Source: Pseudoscleropodium purum
Lineage: Eukaryota; Streptophyta; Bryopsida; Hypnales; Brachytheciaceae
DNA: 64,000 nucleotides
Direction: 5' to 3'
Assembly (NCBI GenBank): GCA_963969395.1
Contig: OZ017803.1
Location: forward strand, 6,200,001 to 6,264,000
Shown: positions 23,116 to 33,905 of the stretch, in pieces
Layout: each line of letters starts with the position of its first letter
Numbering within the stretch: the stretch's first letter is position 1
Notes under the pieces: model-generated
Databases searched by the model: none
What the model saw: the letters and a program-made list of their open reading frames with translations, nothing else
What the model was told of the DNA's origin: nothing
Made by a program: the position numbers and the translations under genes

Positions 23116-24177
23116 ATGGCGCGGGGCGGGACGAGCTCCGGTCCGAACTCCGGCGTTTTGAAGAAGATCCTTCTCAGCTATACTTACGTCGGCATATGGA
23201 TCTTCCTCAGCTTCTCCGTGATCATCTTCAACAAATACATTCTCGACCGAAAGATGTACAACTGGCCGTACCCTCTTTCTCTCACCCTGATTCACATGGG
23301 CTTCTCTTCCGGCCTAGCTTTCCTCCTGGTCCGCGTCTTCAAGCTCGTTGAGCCTTGCGCTTCCATGACCCGTGACCTTTATTTCCGTTCCATCGTCCCC
23401 ATCGGCCTCCTCTTCTCCCTCTCCCTCTGGTTCTCAAACTCCGCCTACATCTACCTCAGCGTCTCCTTCATCCAGATGCTGAAAGCGCTTATGCCTGTTG
23501 CTGTTTACTCCTTGGGAGTGATTTTCAAGAAAGACGTCTTCAGCTCCCAGACCATGACCAACATGGTGACGATCTCTATCGGTGTGGCCATAGCCGCGTA
23601 CGGGGAAGCTCGCTTCAACCTCTGGGGCGTCACTTTGCAACTGAGCGCAGTGTGTGTGGAAGCGCTTCGGTTGGTGTTGATCCAAATTCTGCTCAACTCG
23701 CGAGGAATCTCACTTAACCCCATCACCACGTTGTACTACGTCGCGCCCGCTTGCTTCCTCTTCCTCTCCTTGCCGTGGTTTCTTATTGAGTATCCCAAGC
23801 TTCTCGAGGTTTCGACTTTCCAAATTGATTTCCTCACGTTCGGGTTGAACTCCATGATTGCGTTTCTGCTCAACATCTCCGTGTTCGTGTTGGTCGGGAA
23901 AACTTCCGCCCTCACCATGAACGTCGCGGGCGTGGTGAAGGACTGGCTCTTGATTGCATTCTCGTGGTCTGTGATCATGGACAAAGTTACAATTGTGAAT
24001 CTTCTGGGGTACGCGATTGCTTTTGTTGCGGTTTGTTACTACAATTACGCCAAGCTGCAGGCCATGAAGGCAAAGGAGCAGCAGAAGGGAGGCGATGAGG
24101 AGAATCTGAGGTTGTTGGATTCAAAGCTGGACCGAATGGAGGAGGTGACTCCGACCACGCACAAGAACGGAGCTTAG
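23116..24177 (+). CDS. Sugar-phosphate/phosphate translocator (TPT/NST family)
   Basis: This intact, intronless 353-residue membrane protein belongs to the triose-phosphate translocator branch of the drug/metabolite transporter superfamily. It closely resembles the Arabidopsis 'probable sugar phosphate/phosphate translocator' group typified by At5g25400 and At2g25520, whose genes I recall as lacking coding introns. These proteins have about ten membrane helices and exchange phosphorylated or nucleotide-linked sugars across endomembranes; the substrate here is unknown. Visible landmarks are [16 protein letters not shown] (18-33), [18 protein letters not shown] (115-132), [12 protein letters not shown] (182-193), [11 protein letters not shown] (201-211) and [17 protein letters not shown] (261-277). 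A charged cytosolic tail runs from about 317. There is no plastid transit peptide, which argues against a plastid location. The start is supported by family alignment and context (GCGATGGCG). A telo-box sits 16 bp upstream. Confidence 0.97.
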   Translation: MARGGTSSGPNSGVLKKILLSYTYVGIWIFLSFSVIIFNKYILDRKMYNWPYPLSLTLIHMGFSSGLAFLLVRVFKLVEPCASMTRDLYFRSIVPIGLLFSLSLWFSNSAYIYLSVSFIQMLKALMPVAVYSLGVIFKKDVFSSQTMTNMVTISIGVAIAAYGEARFNLWGVTLQLSAVCVEALRLVLIQILLNSRGISLNPITTLYYVAPACFLFLSLPWFLIEYPKLLEVSTFQIDFLTFGLNSMIAFLLNISVFVLVGKTSALTMNVAGVVKDWLLIAFSWSVIMDKVTIVNLLGYAIAFVAVCYYNYAKLQAMKAKEQQKGGDEENLRLLDSKLDRMEEVTPTTHKNGA

Positions 24178-24613
24178 GGTTTGGTGCTCTTCTTCTTCTT
24201 CTTTTTCACTTTGTTTCAATGGAAGCTCCGCAAGCATGTTCTGAGTGCAGGGATACAGACAGACGCCACTATTACGCAGCACGGGAAGCTGGCCATGGCT
24301 AGAGCTGGAGTGCCGGGGCTTGGGATCTTCCACCTGTGATTAACTTAGAATTTGAGCGCATCATTGACAGGAAATTTTTCATCTGATCCATGGGTTAGTA
24401 TTATTATGACTATTATTATTCCTAGCTGCTATTCTTATTATGTACACACTAGGTCCATCATCTCGCTGATGCTGTTAGCTGTTATTACTGGGGGAGGCAG
24501 GAGGAATCTCAGTTAGGAATAATTAGATGCCTGCTGAGGACTCAACCCTACTATGTTTGTCCACAAATTTTTATATCAGTTTTGCAGCAGTTTTGTTTAG
24601 AGCTGAATTCCTC

Positions 24614-24646
<33 letters not shown>

Positions 24647-25640
24647 CGCTCTCTGGAATCCATTCGCTTAACTGTTGTTCACTTGGTTGTGGTGACCATC
24701 TTTTAGTTGTTGCCTGGATTGAAAATTTCATGTGCAGGTTTTAATCGAAGAAGATTCTTAGTTCGGAGCTGGTTGGTTATTTGCATTGTTATTGGACTGC
24801 GTGGTTTTGTCTGAGTCAAGCTGTTGCTCTCGTGTCGACAGTTCTGTTGTTTACTCTCAAAACTTGTCACCGAGGTGGAAGTCCCTATTTCTGGCCACCT
24901 CTCCTGTTTTGTTCACCGTGTTAGGCCTGTAAACAATGTTCACTAAATGGTGTGTTTTGCATGACAGTCTTATGGGTTTAGAAAGAAACCACGCTGCATT
25001 CTTGCCTGCAGACATCTAGAGAGGCTGGGGCTAAACTTTCGGATTGCGATACCAATTGAAGTGCAGATAACCATGCTTTGGATGAGTTAGTTCTTTTCTT
25101 TAGTGCACCGGTTCAATTGACCAGTAGGATATACTGATGGAACCAGGGATGAAGTCGAGCTGGGGTGTAGGTTCTGCCTTAGGGTTTGGGAGTACTTTGG
25201 CCTCCACTTGTCCACTTCCTGAGCTCCCTTCTGCTTCACCTTTTACGATGCCCTCGTCCTTCCTACATCATTGTCTCTTCATTACTCTTTTGCTAGCTTT
25301 GGACCAGAGAGGAGGCCTTGCTGACCAAAGCTGCATGCATGTGTGGAAAGCTTTGGACCATAGAGGAGGCTTTGCTGACAAAAGGTAACTTACGTATGAG
25401 GAAGGTTGAACAAGAAAATTTGCAGAAGCGAAAAATGTGCTTGAGACTCTCATAGAGTAGTGCAGTGATAGTAGGCAGTACTCCAAAATAGCTCCCATCC
25501 CAATTGCCACCTCTACTGTTGGGCCTTCCTGCATTTCTAATGTAGTGGAAACTGGAAAGGATTCGGGCATCATAGGCAACTGTGGAATTGGGTTGGATTG
25601 AAAAGTCACAGTTTTGTAATTTCAAGGATCACCAGCTATG
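24178..25640 (+). other. 3' flank of the translocator gene
   Basis: Moderate GC continues to about 24350, probably 3' untranslated sequence. A (GT)n(GC)n microsatellite lies at about 24613-24649. At 25297-25380 the words GCTTTGGACCA and GAGGAGGC-TTGCTGAC occur twice in a short direct repeat. Frames at 25137-25388 (+) and 25268-25625 (-) have no recognisable domain and are not called. Confidence 0.45.
24613..24649. repeat. (GT)n(GC)n microsatellite
   Basis: About eleven GT units run directly into five to six GC units. Alternating purine-pyrimidine runs of this kind can adopt left-handed DNA. Confidence 0.95.
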
Positions 25641-27037
25641 CGGTTTTAGACACATGGCAAAAGGTCAAAAGGTATGTTCAATATTCCACGAGTTGAAGGG
25701 ATGCTTTTTGCTTACCATTCCAACTATGTAGTGAAAGTCCAACAAACCCACATTAGAACCCAAATGGACAAGAATAATCCTTTGATCGTTAGGGACAACA
25801 ATGGAAAACTATATGTTATTGTTTTATTAGCCTACAATGTGTCTTTTTTTTTAATGAAAGATTAGTTGACCAAAACATGTGATGCAAACTCTCTAATTTA
25901 TATGTGTCTTTTTATTTCTTTAGTAGTTATATTACTCAAGTCAAAGATGGTAGGATGCACTCCTTTAAGAAACCATTGTTAGCATCACACTATCATCTTA
26001 GCTACCAATTCTCATATGCATTACAAATTCAAAACACACCATCATTGCATCTCATTTGGTTTCCTTGCTTGGCTTTGAATATACAAAACTCCCAAAATTC
26101 AACTTAATTACAACTTTTTGGTTGTGTAACATCAAATAAATTTTGGTTATTAGGTAGTCACAACCAATATTAGTTGTCTCTATTGCATCTAGGTTTGTGT
26201 TAGGTGTTTATAAACACCTACACATGCATTCTGAGCACTACCAAAAATGGGTGTTGTTTTTGACACCTTTTTCAACAATTTTTTTTCAACAACAATTTTG
26301 ACACTAATAAAAGTGTCAAAAAACAAGATGTCATACTAATAATGACCCTTAGGTTTAGCTTCACTTCAAAATGTGACCTTGAGGGCAATGAAAGAACAAA
26401 TTATTTACCACGGATGATAAAATTTAGAAATATTGAATTCATATTTAGAATCTTATACCTTGAATGAGGTAATGAAGGTCACTAAGTACAAAATTGATGG
26501 CCCAAAATAGAAGATAGATTTTTAAATCCATGACAAAAGTGGAAAAAAAATTCTCATTTTTGCTTGAAAGGTTTGCGGTTGAAAGGTTTGTAGCACTACT
26601 TTAGACAAATCTAATCAATGATGTATAGAGCCATAGGGACTAGTAGGGTTATGACACATGTCTCGAAGTACTAAGTAAGAAAGTAGGAAGTAATAAGTGG
26701 GAGGGTAATTCTTGAATGATTGGAATTGGAAGACTCTAGACATTGGCTATTGGTCAAGGGTACTTCTTGGCTCCCAAAATTCATAGTAATTTCAATTTGG
26801 GGAATAAAATTCTGAATTTTTTTTATCCCCATATTTCCTATTGTCATAAATGAGAAAATTTTCCACCACTTCATACTTGCACATGATTTGTTCCAAAACT
26901 CCTTAAATAATCAACTACTAGTGCTTCAACCTTAGATGCCAATTCCACTTGTCTTTTAAGGAAAATTTACTAAAAAAATAAGAAGTTTATCAATGATTTT
27001 CTAGAAATTTCACCTCCCCAAAAATCAGTTCTAGCTT
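25641..27037. other. Intergenic DNA with small repeats
   Basis: No gene is seen. A short foldback at about 26248-26333 has ends around TGTTTTTGACAC and GTGTCAAAAAAC. The segment 26395-26530 is related to 40632-40765 (shared ATGATAAAATTT, AATTCATATTT and CCCAAAATAG/CACAAAATAG words). Frames at 25674-25865, 25904-26107 and 26671-26874 look like chance. Confidence 0.45.
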
Positions 27038-27692
27038 TTAATCTCTAAATGCTTTAGGCACCAAATTTTGGTGTTGATAATACTTTGAAGTTAAATAAAA
27101 TCTAACCTAGTTGCTATTTTTAGTGGTTTAATTTTTTGAAAAATCCTTTTCAAAGTCTAGTTTTAGCATCAAAAATCTAATGTTGAAAATTAGTCGCTAT
27201 GGTTTTTTTTCAAGATATTGTGCAAGGGTGTCCATTGTAATCTTGACTCTCCGTAGTATTGAGGCCTCTTGGAAATGAGCCTCAAATACACTAGACCTTG
27301 GAGAAAAAATCACATTAGAAATTCTCTTAAAAAAATTGTAGAGTAGATTTTGAGAAGTAATATATTAATTGGAGTTATGCATGTTATTTATTTTAACCTC
27401 ATGTGTTTTTTGTTAACCAACTTTTTTAATTTTAATTGGGAAAAAGAAGATTGAAAGACTTCAAATCACTTTTGGAGTTTTAACACCCTCATGATCAAAC
27501 ATTATAATCTTTCAATCCATAAGTGATATTGTTGTGTTTTCTTTTCTTATGTGATCTCTAACATGTCCAATTTGAATTTGTGTGGATACAATTAAAAAAA
27601 TATTGATACAACTTATCCAAATGTTGGCTTTTTGTTCAATTTAGAGCAAATTCCTAGAAGCTCAAAAAAAACCTTGAACATTTATGGGTTGA
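27038..27692. mobile_element. TTAA-type element, subfamily III, decayed
   Basis: The left end is TTAATCTCTAAATGC and the right end GAACATTTATGGGTTGAA. The interior matches 50554-51469 in order (TACTTTGAAGTTAAAT, GCAAGGGTGTCCATTG, TTGTGTTTTCTTTTC, TTCAATTTAGAGCAAATT). It is 655 bp and non-coding. Confidence 0.7.
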
Positions 27693-28440
27693 ATGGTCGA
27701 TTTATGGACCTCCTACCTTACCTATGGCTTCACTTCTCCTGTCTTCTTTCCCTTCTTCATCAATCCAAACTCCAAAGTTAGTGAAGGAGTACACTTTAAC
27801 ACTTAGATTGTTTTTTATGGTAAGGTAGGGTGCTCTAAATGCAACTTGGCTCTAAAAGCAACCTCTAATACAAAGGTAGATTTTGCTTTCTTCAATGTAC
27901 CAAAGGTGTACATTTCGGGAGGGGGGCACTTTTAGTGACCACTGGTTTTCAACTTTAAAAATTCGTAACTAATTTCAAGAAGGTCCAAAAAATATGAAAT
28001 GACATGCATTAGATGCCAATTCCATTTTTCTTCCTACAAAAATTTACTGAAAATTGTTTCAAGGAGTTTAGCTTCCCCCAAATGCAATCAGCTCTTAAAA
28101 TATCCCTTTAACAGCACACTACTTTAGGCCTACCTGCAATGCTCCCATTGAGCTCAGGTTGAGGTTACCTTATTGGGAATCGAGTCGGTGAGTTGGGTCC
28201 ATTTTCAATGAAAAGTAGTCTCAGTTCCATACAGTACTATGCAAACAGATCAACGGGCTCAACGAATGGGGGATGGAGTGTGGAACATGGATGATAAAGT
28301 GGATGAATGGACATGAAAGGGATATGAAAAGTAACATGGTGATGTAAAGTTGTTTATCAATGAGGTAGATGGCCCTTTTGCATTCTTGAAAAGGAGACTT
28401 CTACACTTTAGATGTCTTTATGATGACTCCTTAACCAACC
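27693..28440. other. Intergenic DNA, nothing recognised
   Basis: Mixed composition. Part of 27985-28060 resembles words around 15600-15720 in reverse orientation (ATGCCAATTCCATTTTTCTT). No gene is seen. Confidence 0.4.
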
Positions 28441-28763
28441 CCAATTCTTAAATTAATTGAAAAGTCCCTCCTAGATATCTTGTTGGCAAAGCATAATATG
28501 TTCGTAAAGATCATTGCCTGGTTATACACAATGTTAAGGAACAACCCCAATTCTCGAATTAATTGAGAAGTCCCTCCTAGGTATCTTGCTAGCAAAGTAT
28601 AATATATTTTCAGCACGGAGAGGACCATAGTGTGGTTATACACAATGTTAAGGAACAACCCCAATTCTTGAATTAATTGAGAAGTCCCTCCTAGGTATCT
28701 TGCTAGCAAAGTATGATATGTTTTCAACACGGGGAGGACCATTGTGTGGTTATACACAATGTT
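28441..28763. repeat. Tandem repeat, three units of 103-114 bp
   Basis: Units start with CCAATTCT at 28441, 28547 and 28661. Each contains AATTAATTGA-AAGTCCCTCC, a GCAAAG-ATAATAT/TGATAT block and a TTATACACAATGTTA end. The 113-codon minus frame over 28431-28772 is a translation of this repeat. A related single unit end lies at 2232-2296. Confidence 0.93.
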
Positions 28764-28846
28764 ATGGAGCATGGAAGATGAATACCTACTTGTAGTAAGG
28801 TAAGTACAAGTGATGGTGACACCTTTCTTAAATTGCCTTTGATAGA

Positions 28847-29000
28847 TTGTTGCCTAAAATGTATTGCCTCTATTCATGAGAGCTTAGGGTGACATTTTAG
28901 TACTCCTATTTTTAACACTTTGGACGTTTATTCATACAGGTCCTCAAAAATGCTAAAGAAGAGAATTTGGAATACTCTTTTAACTTCCAACAAGATATAA
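28847..29000. repeat. Dispersed repeat upstream of the P1 gene
   Basis: It begins TAGATTGTTGCCTAAAATG and ends near CTTTTAACTTCCAACAAGA. Both landmarks recur at 53311-53575 upstream of the DUF4050 gene, separated there by a longer middle. The two are members of one repeat family. Confidence 0.55.
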
Positions 29001-29284
29001 ATAATTCCGTTAATTAAAAGAACCATGGAAACTTGCCTGGTTGGGTTCAAATTTCTCTGTTCCACGTACAGAACCCGAACTTGAGCGGTGTGAACGCGTC
29101 CTTGCAACATCAGCATCCAGCGGTCAAGCACATCCGATCGGACGGCGCGGAAAGCGATTAGGTCAAGCGAGAGCCTCAAGAGCCAAAGCCTCGCAAATTC
29201 TGGCTCTCTTTGACGTGCGCGCTTTCGATCGCACGCTTTCTCGCCATCCAAGCAACGCGCGTGGGCTTCAACCACATCGCCATC

Positions 29285-30920
29285 ATGTCGTCCGACGAGC
29301 TTGCTTGCACTTACGCTTGCCTCATTCTCCACGATGACGGCATCGCCATCACGGTACGCGGTTTCACCACTTCGTCATTTCATTTAGGGTTTTGAGTTCG
29401 GAGTCTAAAGTCGAGGTTTTAGAGGGTTTGAATTTCGTTTCTTCGTCTTTTCTTATATGTTTTAATCCAGTGTAAGCATTTGTGTGTCGAATATGTACTT
29501 GAGGAGTGTGTTTCAGAGATTTCGGAGAAATTAGGGTTTTGGAGTCTTTCGGTAAATTAGGTTTTGGAGCTCGTTTTGGTCCGTGCCGGTCTTCTGACTG
29601 AGCACTCTGCTGCGTTTTGCCTGGTTAGCGTATATTTGGTTAAATTATTGGTAGTAGTTATTACCACATTTTTGTTGGTCAGTTTACTGTGTGTGGATAT
29701 ATTCTTGTTTAGGGTTAGTTGCCATTTAACCGGTTATTTGTGATTTGTGGATACTTTGCTACCGAGAAGTGGTTCCTTTTGGTTATTTTGAGACTTCAAC
29801 TGTGATTTCAGGCCGACAAGATCGCCACTCTGGTGAAGGCCGCTGGTGTGTCAGTTCAGGGGTATTGGCCTTCACTTTTCGCCAAGCTCTGCGAGAAGAG
29901 AAGTGTTGAGGATCTCATCACCAATGTCGGAGGTGGTAAGTGTCGATTCTTATTCTGGAAGTCTGGAGTATGTCAAAATCGATGATCTTGCAAACCCTAA
30001 ATTTCACTGTTCTCTCGAGGAACCTGCATATTTTGCAGAGTTGGGTGATAGATGTGCAGGAGTTATCTTGACTGTTCGATGGTTGCTTGTACCTTTGTAT
30101 CCATGAATCTCCTTTCTGTGTCCGTTTTGAGAAACTGTTGGTTTGGAGTCTTACCTGTGGTCACTTCGCCTGTTTATAATTCAGGTGGTGGTGGTGCTGT
30201 CGCCGTAAGCGCTGCACCTACCAGTGCTGACAGTGCCCCCGCCGAGGCACCGAAGGAGGTGGAGAAGGTGATTCTCAGTCTCTAACATCAATCAATATGC
30301 CTTGATATTTCCAGACTTATTTTAGGCCATTCTAGTTATGTTATTATTATCTTTTGTCAAAGGATGAAGGTGTCATTTCAGTAGGCTGAACTACTTGATT
30401 TGTGCTGTTCTCACTTTCCTTTTACTTTCGGAAAAGGTGATGTATCCGACACTCTCTTCGACATTTTTTTCGACTTTTAAAATTGTCAAGAAAGCGTCGA
30501 ATACAACACCCTTTTTCGTTTTACTTATCCGTGCAATTACTGTTGGGGAAGGAACCAGTGCTGTCTAATTATACTGTGAACTGAAAAAATCTTGAATGGC
30601 CTAAGGTATTTTCTCTTAATGAAGATTCTGAACTCATGTGGACCATAGCTTTCAGAATGATTGTGATCCAAAGTAATTCCCGGACATAGTCTTAGATCTC
30701 TCGCAGCGGTTTACCATCATTATACTACTTTTATTCAGTATATTACTGAAAGATTTTTCGCATATTAGTAAGTATGTGTAGTGATTATTTTAAGAACTAA
30801 TGAGTATGTTCCCGATTATTGTTTACGAAGCTTGTTAGAGCCTCACAAAATCATGGTTGGATGCAGGAGGAGGCCAAGGAAGAAAGTGATGACGATATGG
30901 GCTTCAGCTTGTTCGATTAG
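29285..30920 (+). CDS. RPP1: 60S acidic ribosomal protein P1
   Basis: Four exons, 29285-29353, 29812-29935, 30185-30267 and 30867-30920, join in frame to 109 residues. All introns are GT-AG (GTACGC, GTAAGT and GTGATT donors). P1 pairs with P2 on P0 to form the ribosomal stalk that recruits GTPase elongation factors. The N-terminal dimerisation domain (about 1-65) has [31 protein letters not shown] and YWPSLFAK. A Gly/Ala/Pro-rich hinge follows. The end is the acidic tail [13 protein letters not shown], the conserved stalk C-terminus. An in-frame upstream ATG at 29210 exists, but the family start MSS at 29285 is preferred. Length is normal for P1 (about 105-115). Intron 1 holds two TTAGGGTTT motifs, and intron 3 holds a small foldback element. 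Confidence 0.97.
29384..29539 (-). promoter_or_regulatory. Two telo-box motifs in intron 1 of the P1 gene
   Basis: TTAGGGTTT occurs at 29384-29392 and 29531-29539 (AAACCCTAA on the minus strand), shortly after the first coding exon. Telo-boxes are typical of plant ribosomal protein genes, usually near the transcription start. A role inside the first intron is inferred. Confidence 0.4.
30429..30518. repeat. Foldback element inside P1 intron 3
   Basis: About 35-bp imperfect inverted arms: CGGAAAAGGTGATGTATCCG at the left and its near-complement ending ATACAACACCCTTTTTCG at the right. The short T-rich centre makes it a small MITE or hairpin. It lies between exons 3 and 4, so splicing would remove it. 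Confidence 0.6.
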
Positions 30921-32843
30921 AGTTGTTTAATGGGTTGAGAAGAATCCTATTCATGCCAATTTTGACTCGTTCATGTAAAGGGTTCTATGACAAAGCAATT
31001 CTTAATCCAGGAGAAACTTCTGCTGGTGGCTACTTAATGTCTTTGCTTTTGTCTTCATGAGTTTGTTAAATGGTGGCAGCGTGTTACGGACATATGAACA
31101 AATGCAATGGTGTGGGATTACTCCTGGATAAGAGTCTGTGGTATCTATTTTGATTTCTTTGATATTGCATTCACGAGTTCTTTCACTGGCAGCTGTGTAC
31201 GTATGACACGTAAATAGATGCAGTGGTATGTGGGTTTTGGCTGTGTGTTGTCATACATTGAAAGTCGAATTGCTTTGCCTTGGAAGGTAGTTAACAGACT
31301 CAAGTAAAACAGTTCTCTTATGATACTTCTGGATTGAAGTCGAAGGTTGCTTTGGCTGTTGTTCCTATGGAGCTGCAGCAAGGGCTTCTCTTAGTGAAAT
31401 TAGGGTTTGTCTATTTGAAGCTGAGAATACAGTTGCAAGGTAGTTGAAGAGCTGTAAGAGATTGCTTCATGTATGGTAGACTGAGGTTTGACTGAAGTTA
31501 CATTATTGAACTTGTTGCATATATATCGGGCGCCTTAAATATCAGCACTCACGGTGATTTTTCTCTGTAGTTGACGTTTGGCAATTTGGTGGGTAGAGCA
31601 GATAGAACTCCAAGGGAGCAGCAGATATGAAGAGACTGAGCTTATACGATGCATTTGTGTTTAGGTTGACATGAAATTGTCGAGTTTTTGGAAGGTGCAG
31701 AGATTAGGGTTGTTCACAGTCTCTTGCTCTTCATTCGCTGCAATTTCTTGTAGAATACGAGTTTTCATTTCGTGTTGTAGATTATCTTGTCACCTACAGA
31801 AGAATTTAACTTCCCTGGAAATTTGCTCTAACTCTACAGAATGTATGTCATCCAGTTACAGACACCAAATGATACGAATTCACAAATGAAAGCGGCTGTA
31901 TCATGCAGTGTGGGAAGCTTGTATCATGGTTAGTGATTTACAGGATAACTTAAGGACATTGTGAGATTCTCAGCAACTCAATAATGTGTAAACTTTGGAA
32001 AAATTAACCCACACATAATCAATAACAACCAACATAATTGACGCCGTGTGAAGTAGTTGGTGTGTTGGTGTGTTGGTGTGTTGGTCCGTTGTTATTGGTA
32101 TTGATTACGGAAGCATTTGCTTAAGTTAAACTGAAAAAGAGGGGGTCAGAATCCTATGCAACTTGGTGCCGCTAAATACTACTTCAATGTAGAAATTTCG
32201 GCAGGAGAGATCCAGAAATCTGCTTGTTTGGTCGACCTCAACAACCCCAAAAGACTACTTACAACTCATACAAGATGGAATTAACCACCTCCCTTGCTTG
32301 TATCGAAAATTACAAAATGTAAAATCGGGTCACATATCGGGGAGAGTGAGAACTAGCCGCAGACTTGCACAATTTCAAAATCAAGTTCCAAAATTCCAGT
32401 GCACCTAGTCCATTCTTTACTGGAGCGATTACTTCGCGTCGAAATCACCAATCATGGGAACATTAACTTCGGTAAAAATTGACTGAATTTCAGGACCTGA
32501 GAACTTTTCAAAGCGGTCTCCCTGACACCGAAACCTCTATCAGTCCTAGTTTTTCAGAGGTTCTCGGTACTTGAATCTCACCATTTTGGCACTCTGAATT
32601 GCGCTAATGTAGTGAAATTGACGTTTGGAGTCAGACTTGTCAAATCTGATTGACACCCCCAATCCGAACTTCTAAACGATGTTCAGTCCATTAACTACCA
32701 TGAGACCATCGTGCTAATTATCAACTATGTGACCATCATCAGCAACTCTGTTCCAATTCCCAACAATGTGTCAATTACCACAAATCTGTGAGTCAATTCA
32801 GCAACCATGAGCCAACTTTCGCAACTACGATAAAAGCGATCGA
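30921..32843. other. Region between P1 and the GDU-like gene
   Basis: This contains the 3' flank of P1 (+) and, further right, the 3' flank of the convergent minus-strand gene ending at 32844. A run of TTGGTGTG units lies at about 32062-32084. About 32500-32660 contains words (CAGTCCTAG, GCGCTAATGTAGTGAAATTG) shared with 34600-34800 and with 42290-42470. No separate gene is supported. Confidence 0.45.
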
Positions 32844-33323
32844 TCACACTTGCAGAGGCGGACACGCCACCACCTTCCCTTTCGCAGGCTCCGCGGGTGC
32901 CGGATGTGCCAGAAACGTGGGCCTTTCTTCCCCAGCCATCACCACGAGCTCCACCTCTAAACCCCTTCTCCGTTTGCCTCCACCTTTTTCAGCGTCTTCA
33001 TCATCCCCGAGGAGTCCCGTCTTCGGCACCACCTCATTGGTCTCCTCCTCCTCCCCCTCCCTCGGCCTTCCTCTTTCGGAAGATCCTGACGCCCCTCGAC
33101 GACGGCAGAGGAGGATGAATGTGCACAGGCAGACTAGTGCAGACACGGCCAACGCTATCACGACGATCACGAAGGCGTTGTTGGTGTGGAGTGGGAGCGT
33201 CTGTTGGGAGGAGGGATCGGAGGGAATGCTGGGGCCGATTTTGGAGACTGTTGTCCAGGAGAGAGAATTGGCTCGGACGATACGGAAACACCTTCGGCAG
33301 AGGAACTGGGAGGAGCCTGTCAT
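32844..33323 (-). CDS. GLUTAMINE DUMPER (GDU)-like single-pass membrane protein
   Basis: A single-exon minus-strand frame of 159 residues with a good start context (CCACCATGA). One hydrophobic helix spans residues 50-73 (AFVIVVIALAVSALVC then CTFILLC) and is followed by basic CRRR. A Glu/Arg/Asp-rich cytosolic stretch leads to LEVELVVMAGEERPTFLAHP (122-141). The order (one helix, acidic linker, then V-[IV]-M-A-G-[ED]-x-x-P-x-[FY]-L-A-x-P) is the hallmark of plant GDU proteins, whose conserved VIMAG domain binds the LOG2 ubiquitin ligase and which regulate amino-acid export. The first residue of VIMAG is V and the second is V here. The N-terminus before the helix is longer and lacks recognisable conservation. 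A longer antisense frame (plus, 32788-33390) is a GC-driven shadow. Confidence 0.78.
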   Translation of the reverse strand: MTGSSQFLCRRCFRIVRANSLSWTTVSKIGPSIPSDPSSQQTLPLHTNNAFVIVVIALAVSALVCLCTFILLCRRRGASGSSERGRPREGEEEETNEVVPKTGLLGDDEDAEKGGGKRRRGLEVELVVMAGEERPTFLAHPAPAEPAKGKVVACPPLQV

Positions 33324-33387
33324 GGTGGACGTCGACCGAGATGGTATCAGTATGCTAAGTGATCGAGGCTCAATTCCAATTTCTTTT

Positions 33388-33905
33388 TAAACAAGCAGCT
33401 GTGCAATGAGGATTTTCACTTAAACAAGCACCTATGACATGAGTGGAGGTTCCTCAACCAAGAAGCTATGCTATAAGAGTGTTTTCCCTTAAACAGGCAG
33501 CTATGGTACGAGTAGAGGTTCCTCAACGAAGAAGCTATAATTCTATGAGAGTCCGTTTTCTTCGCCCCTCCGACAACCAGCTACGCTATAGGAGAGGTCT
33601 TTGATTTTCCCTAAAACTAGCAGCTATGGTACGAGGGCCTTTTTATTTCTCCTTAACAAACAGCAATGCAGTGAGGATTTTTCCTTTAGCAAGCAGCTAT
33701 GCTAGGAGGGAGGTTCCATCAACAAGCAGCTGTGGATGAGAGGCCTTTGATTTCCCTCCAACAAACTGCAATTCTATGAGAGACCGTTAATTTCTCTCAA
33801 ACGGAGAGCCATGCTATGATATGCTTTTCCCTTAACAAGTAGCTCTTCTATGAATCGCATTGTTTTCCTTGAACAACTAGCTATGCTAAGAGAGGATTTT
33901 GCCTT
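33388..33905. repeat. Degenerate tandem repeat upstream of the GDU-like gene
   Basis: About 14 units of 32-44 bp, each with a core like AACAAGCAGCTATGCTATGA followed by GAGG/GAGAG and a T-rich stretch (TTTTCCCTTAA). Units start near 33391, 33423, 33458, 33493, 33527, 33571, 33614, 33655, 33689, 33721, 33759, 33798, 33834 and 33870. It begins 65 bp upstream of the GDU-like start codon, so it would occupy the promoter or 5' leader. Confidence 0.85.

Noticed and set aside
28431..28772. 113-codon minus frame with internal repeats
   Set aside because: It arises because the 103-114 bp tandem units happen to remain open. There is no domain and no coding context.
29041..29337. 98-codon plus frame and 134-codon minus frame at the P1 first exon
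   Set aside because: Both are out of frame with, or antisense to, the recognised P1 exon and reflect local GC richness.
32788..33390. 200-codon plus-strand frame, the second-longest in the window
   Set aside because: It is antisense to the GDU-like gene. It is Ser/Pro/Arg-rich low-complexity sequence without a domain, as expected for the complement of a GC-rich gene.
33388..33905. Possible CRISPR-like array
   Set aside because: The units are degenerate and contiguous, without unique spacers, and the genome is a plant.
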